In this document: in pieces, positions 61,251 through 64,000 of the stretch | Layout of the letters: each line of letters starts with the position of its first letter | How positions within the stretch are numbered: position 1 is the first letter of the stretch | The notes under the pieces: generated by a model | The model's database searches: none | Told to the model about the DNA's origin: nothing | What the model saw: only the letters and a program-made list of their open reading frames with translations | Assembly (NCBI RefSeq): GCF_001894825.1 | Contig: NZ_BCWY01000001.1 | Span: forward strand, 124,001 to 188,000 | Direction: 5' to 3' | DNA: 64,000 nt | From: Rhodococcus jostii NBRC 16295 | Lineage (GTDB): Bacteria > Actinomycetota > Actinomycetes > Mycobacteriales > Mycobacteriaceae | Position numbers and translations under genes: made by a program

Positions 61251-61541
61251 TCAGGCGCAGTCGCGGCAGAGTTGTTGCGCCGTGTCGGCGAGGCGGCTGC
61301 GGTGGTGGACCAGGAAGCAACTGGTGCAGGTGAATTCGTCCGACTGCTTGGGGATGACGCGGACGGTGAATTCTTCACCGGACAGGTCCGCGCCGGGCAG
61401 TTCGAAGGATTCGGCGGTGTCAGTGTCTTCGACGTCGACGACGGGGGACTGGGTGTCTTTCCGGCTGGCGGTCAGCTGTTCGAGGGAGGTGTCCGGCTCG
61501 TCGGATTCGGTGACTCGTGGTGCGTCGTAGTCGGTGGCCAT
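61251..61541 (-). CDS. DUF4193 family protein
   Basis: 96 residues from MATDYDAPRV, with an acidic first half, ESFELPGADLSGEEFTVRV in the middle, and four Cys at the end (CTSCFLVHHRS and CRDCA) that suggest a zinc ribbon. This exactly follows the actinobacterial DUF4193 pattern. The longer upstream frame is not typical. Function is unknown. Confidence 0.9.
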   Translation of the reverse strand: MATDYDAPRVTESDEPDTSLEQLTASRKDTQSPVVDVEDTDTAESFELPGADLSGEEFTVRVIPKQSDEFTCTSCFLVHHRSRLADTAQQLCRDCA

Positions 61542-61554
61542 GGCTGTTCTACCT

Positions 61555-62001
61555 TCACGCTCTGGGTGTTCGGATCCGCCAGGTGAGAGGGTCCGTCGAC
61601 ACGACACACTCGCGGGGTCGGGCCGGGCGGCGGGTGCGCCGGGTGTGGCGGACGCGCTCGGTCTCGGACATGCCACCCCAGATGCCATAAGACTCGGTGG
61701 CGGTGAGGGCGTAAGCGCGGCAGTCGGCGAGCACGGGACAGTCTTGGCAGATCTGTTTGGCGGCGCGCTCACGCCAGGCACGGACGTTGCCGCGTTCACC
61801 ATCGGGGGAGAAGAACATGTCGGTGTCGGTGCCGCGGCACAAGGCGCGGTGCTGCCAGTCCCGGTCGAGGGGGTGGTGGAAATGATCAGGCACAGCGGGA
61901 GGAGTCGCTTTCGGAGGGGAGCGGTGAGCCGATCCGTCGGTCAGGGCGGGCGCGCGGGTGTGGCGGGCCTGGGCTTGTGGCCGGGGATGTGTGCCAGGCA
62001 A
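61555..62001 (-). CDS. WhiB-family transcriptional regulator
   Basis: 148 residues. Cluster Cys are in RALCRGTD, ICQDCPVLADC (C-x2-C-x5-C). GIWGGMSETERV is the family turn. There are an unusually long N terminus (about 50 residues, polar) and a basic tail. The start is uncertain because no clear ribosome site was seen. It is the second WhiB in the window and is transcribed in the same direction as the DUF4193 gene 14 bases downstream, so they may be co-transcribed. Confidence 0.85.
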   Translation of the reverse strand: MPGTHPRPQAQARHTRAPALTDGSAHRSPPKATPPAVPDHFHHPLDRDWQHRALCRGTDTDMFFSPDGERGNVRAWRERAAKQICQDCPVLADCRAYALTATESYGIWGGMSETERVRHTRRTRRPARPRECVVSTDPLTWRIRTPRA

Positions 62002-62599
62002 ATCGATGTCGGGGCGCTGTGGGTGGGCAGGACCTTATTGGTAACCGGGTTGGACTGTAGTGTGTCAGCGCATGGCTTTCCGAAAATGTTGTGCGACATA
62101 ACGGTTCGACACATCGCGGTGTACTTCCGATGCCCGGGAGGTGGCAGTCGGGTGGCGGCAGTGACAGGCCAGAGTCCGGGGCTGTGATCGGGTCGACGCC
62201 GCGGCCGCAGGGCGTGTCGGTGCGGTGATGCCTGGGCTCGACATCGGTGGGACCGGGACGAACCCGGATGATTCACACTCGGTCACCTCTAACGAGGTGG
62301 TGAACGGTGTGCCATTGATGGTAGCGACACGGCGAATGATACCGAAGGGTATCGCTCGAAAGTAACTGGCGTCACATCCACCGTCTCGTTCGCCGGCGTC
62401 GCCGATGACCGTGAGGCGCCGGATCCACCTCTTCCGGAGGATTCAGATGTTCCCCGAGCGGCGTGGTGTGCAATTCGGCTCTTCTCCAACGGTGCCTGTC
62501 CGGGTCGGCAACGGGACGTCGTACCCGTCGCTCCGACAGCCGTTCCGCTCGCGGGAATCGCTGGTGACTGGCACGTGGAGCGCGCGCACCTGGACACAT
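62002..62599. other. intergenic region (598 bp)
   Basis: Divergent region between WhiB and the antitoxin gene. It contains small dyads CACCTC-TAAC-GAGGTG (62284-62299) and GATACC-GAAG-GGTATC (62338-62353). No supported gene. Confidence 0.4.
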
Positions 62600-62633
62600 G
62601 GTCTTACGATACTTACACTTGTCTATATCGTAA
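62600..62633. promoter_or_regulatory. operator-like inverted repeat before the toxin-antitoxin genes
   Basis: TCTTACGATA (62600-62609) and its exact complement TATCGTAAGA (62624-62633) are separated by 14 bases, 32 bases before the antitoxin ATG. Antitoxins of this kind bind their own promoter, so this is a likely autoregulation site. Confidence 0.6.
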
Positions 62634-62664
62634 GAAACGTAGTACTCGGGTGGGGCGGGTCATC

Positions 62665-63558
62665 ATGAGCAAAGAAGACGGCAACACAGGTCGCACGCGG
62701 TATCGGGTCGTGAATCGCGGCGCGGGCCGGGCGGGCGGGACACGGGTTCGGGAGCGCCCGAGGAGTGCGCAGGAGTGGCAGCGGGAGATCACCCGGGTGG
62801 TGTCCTCGTTCGAGGGTGCGTCGCGGCGCCCGGCCGGCGGCATCGAGATCGACTTCGAGCTCCGGTTCGATCTCCGGGCGACGGGGCTGGCGCTGGATTG
62901 GCTCACCGACGCGTTCCGCACCGCATTGGACGCCGCCGATCTCGCCGACGCCGGCGGTGTGGTGATGCGGGCGTTGTTCGACACCAGCGATACCGACGTG
63001 GTCACCATTCAACTGCAACGGCTGCCCCGTGCCACCCGCGCCGCCCTCACCGAGGGCGGCGCGGGTGACCGGGCGCCGCGCACCGAACGGGGTCTGGCCG
63101 ATCCGGCCCCGACCGTCACAGTAGGAACCGATCCGCATGGACAGGTCGAATTGGAGACCGCGACCGGCAACCTCACCTACGCGTCCCCACTCTCATTGTC
63201 GGGCGACACGATCTCCTCGACCGAGGTCTCCGAGATCCTCTCCCCGTCGGGGAGTGTGAATCGGGCCCTGGCCAACGCCAAGCGGAAGACTCATCAACTC
63301 CTCGGCCTGAAGGTCGGCAACCAGTACCGGTATCCGCTGTTCCAGTTCGACCGCGAGCGCAAACAGATCCGCCCCGTCGCCGAGCACGCGAACCGGCTGA
63401 TGGAATGCGACCTCGACCCGTGGGGAACCCTGGACTGGTGGTTCACCGAGAACCCATTGATCGGTGATCAGCGGCCGGTGGACCGCCTTGCCGTGCACAT
63501 GCTGACGGAGGCCGAGGTGGAGCTGATGGTGGCGGCCGAGCAGATGGGCATGGACTGA
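62665..63558 (+). CDS. Xre/MbcA/ParS-like antitoxin of a RES-type toxin-antitoxin system
   Basis: 297 residues, longer than typical antitoxins. The C-terminal part has the toxin-binding pattern YRYPLFQFDRERKQIRPVAEH, DPWGTLDWWFTENPLI and RPVDRLAVHM. The N-terminal 190 residues hold a basic start and a further domain not recognised. It is followed after 5 bases by the RES-domain toxin. Its promoter carries a palindromic element. Confidence 0.75.
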   Translation: MSKEDGNTGRTRYRVVNRGAGRAGGTRVRERPRSAQEWQREITRVVSSFEGASRRPAGGIEIDFELRFDLRATGLALDWLTDAFRTALDAADLADAGGVVMRALFDTSDTDVVTIQLQRLPRATRAALTEGGAGDRAPRTERGLADPAPTVTVGTDPHGQVELETATGNLTYASPLSLSGDTISSTEVSEILSPSGSVNRALANAKRKTHQLLGLKVGNQYRYPLFQFDRERKQIRPVAEHANRLMECDLDPWGTLDWWFTENPLIGDQRPVDRLAVHMLTEAEVELMVAAEQMGMD

Positions 63559-63563
63559 CACCG

Positions 63564-64000
63564 GTGACTGAGCGCTACAACGGCCGGCCCCCGCAGACCC
63601 GGGTGATCCCCGCGGGCACCACACTGCACCGGATCTCCGGTACCGGATCCCCGTACCCACCGAACTCGTTCAATGCCAAAGGTATCCGCGCACTCGGCGA
63701 CCCGCTGCAAGGGCGGTTCGAGCCGATCGACGACTCCCACGGCGGCTACCTCTACGTCGCCCTGTCCCTCGCCGGCGCCGTCGCGGAAGGCATCCTGCGC
63801 GACATCCCCATCCCCCGGTCGGGGATCGTGCGCCGCACACGGCTCGCCGGCAAGACGCACACCCGGATGGTCCTGGGCCGGGACATCACCGTGGCGTCTC
63901 TGCTGGACGGCGACCTCCGATCGCTGAACCTGTCCGGGACCCTGGTCGGCTGTGACCGCAGCGCCTACACCTGGTCCCGCACCACCTGCCATCAGATCCT
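63564..64000 (+). CDS. RES-domain toxin (partial, runs off the window)
   Basis: GTG start 5 bases after the antitoxin stop. About 145 residues are visible: TTLHRISGTGSPYPPNSFNA (active-site Arg) and GGYLYVALSLAGAVAEGIL (active-site Tyr/Glu). RES toxins, such as MbcT and ParT, break down NAD+ or transfer its ADP-ribose. The C-terminal Ser region lies outside the window or near its edge. Confidence 0.85.
   Translation, partial: MTERYNGRPPQTRVIPAGTTLHRISGTGSPYPPNSFNAKGIRALGDPLQGRFEPIDDSHGGYLYVALSLAGAVAEGILRDIPIPRSGIVRRTRLAGKTHTRMVLGRDITVASLLDGDLRSLNLSGTLVGCDRSAYTWSRTTCHQI

Noticed and set aside
61534..62187. 217-codon plus-strand frame
   Set aside because: Antisense to the WhiB gene, whose Cys motif and GIWGG turn are clear on the minus strand.

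Overview
High-GC actinobacterial DNA, most like Rhodococcus or a close relative. Support comes from two WhiB proteins, a DUF4193 protein, a PknK-type kinase/LuxR regulator, a three-part PntAA/PntAB/PntB transhydrogenase and DUF3263-like coding. No rRNA, ribosomal or core replication genes are seen. Intact catabolic operons alternate with decayed integrase, transposase and enzyme fragments, as expected of a megaplasmid or large genomic island.
0-6.5 kb (all minus): a catabolic module with an XdhC maturation factor, a CoxG-like protein, an alpha/beta hydrolase, a Rieske oxygenase with its reductase, and the FAD subunit of a molybdenum hydroxylase running off the left edge. An identical 20-bp element precedes two of its transcription units. 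6.5-15.2 kb: a mosaic holding an in-frame FGE/KatG remnant, an Abi-type HEPN gene, an HTH protein, a broken tyrosine recombinase, and PIN (DUF4935) and DUF2971 genes. 15.9-21.5 kb: LysR regulator, HPP membrane protein, NAD-dependent formate dehydrogenase, the remnant of a second formate dehydrogenase, and a ferredoxin-NADP reductase with a built-in ferredoxin.
22-48 kb: the main catabolic region. A GntR/RidA operon, a 2-keto-4-pentenoate hydratase-like gene and a formamidase are followed by an operon of extradiol-type dioxygenase, CarAa-like Rieske oxygenase and M20 hydrolase. Next come a TetR regulator and a trio resembling HpxX (AtzG-like), HpxY (AtzE-like amidase) and HpxW (gamma-glutamyltransferase fold), then two unusual amidohydrolases, PntA/A/B, an NCS1 permease, and a fumarylacetoacetase-family gene opposite its GntR regulator. 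Together these suggest uptake, oxygenation, ring opening, amide hydrolysis and formate oxidation of an N-heterocyclic compound. The substrate cannot be read from the sequence. Several palindromes (TTTGACC/GGTCAAA-like and GATTCT-N2-AGAATC) recur across the region, and an inverted, decayed copy of the dioxygenase promoter and 5' end lies 3.4 kb from the intact one.
48-64 kb: a decayed amidohydrolase end, WhiB, the PknK-like regulator, IS701 and IS630 remnants, a GH3 glycosidase/MFS/LacI sugar cassette with a triple operator, small accessory genes, a tRNA-Met (CAU) gene, DUF4193, a second WhiB and, at the right edge, a Xre/MbcA-like antitoxin with a truncated RES-domain toxin.
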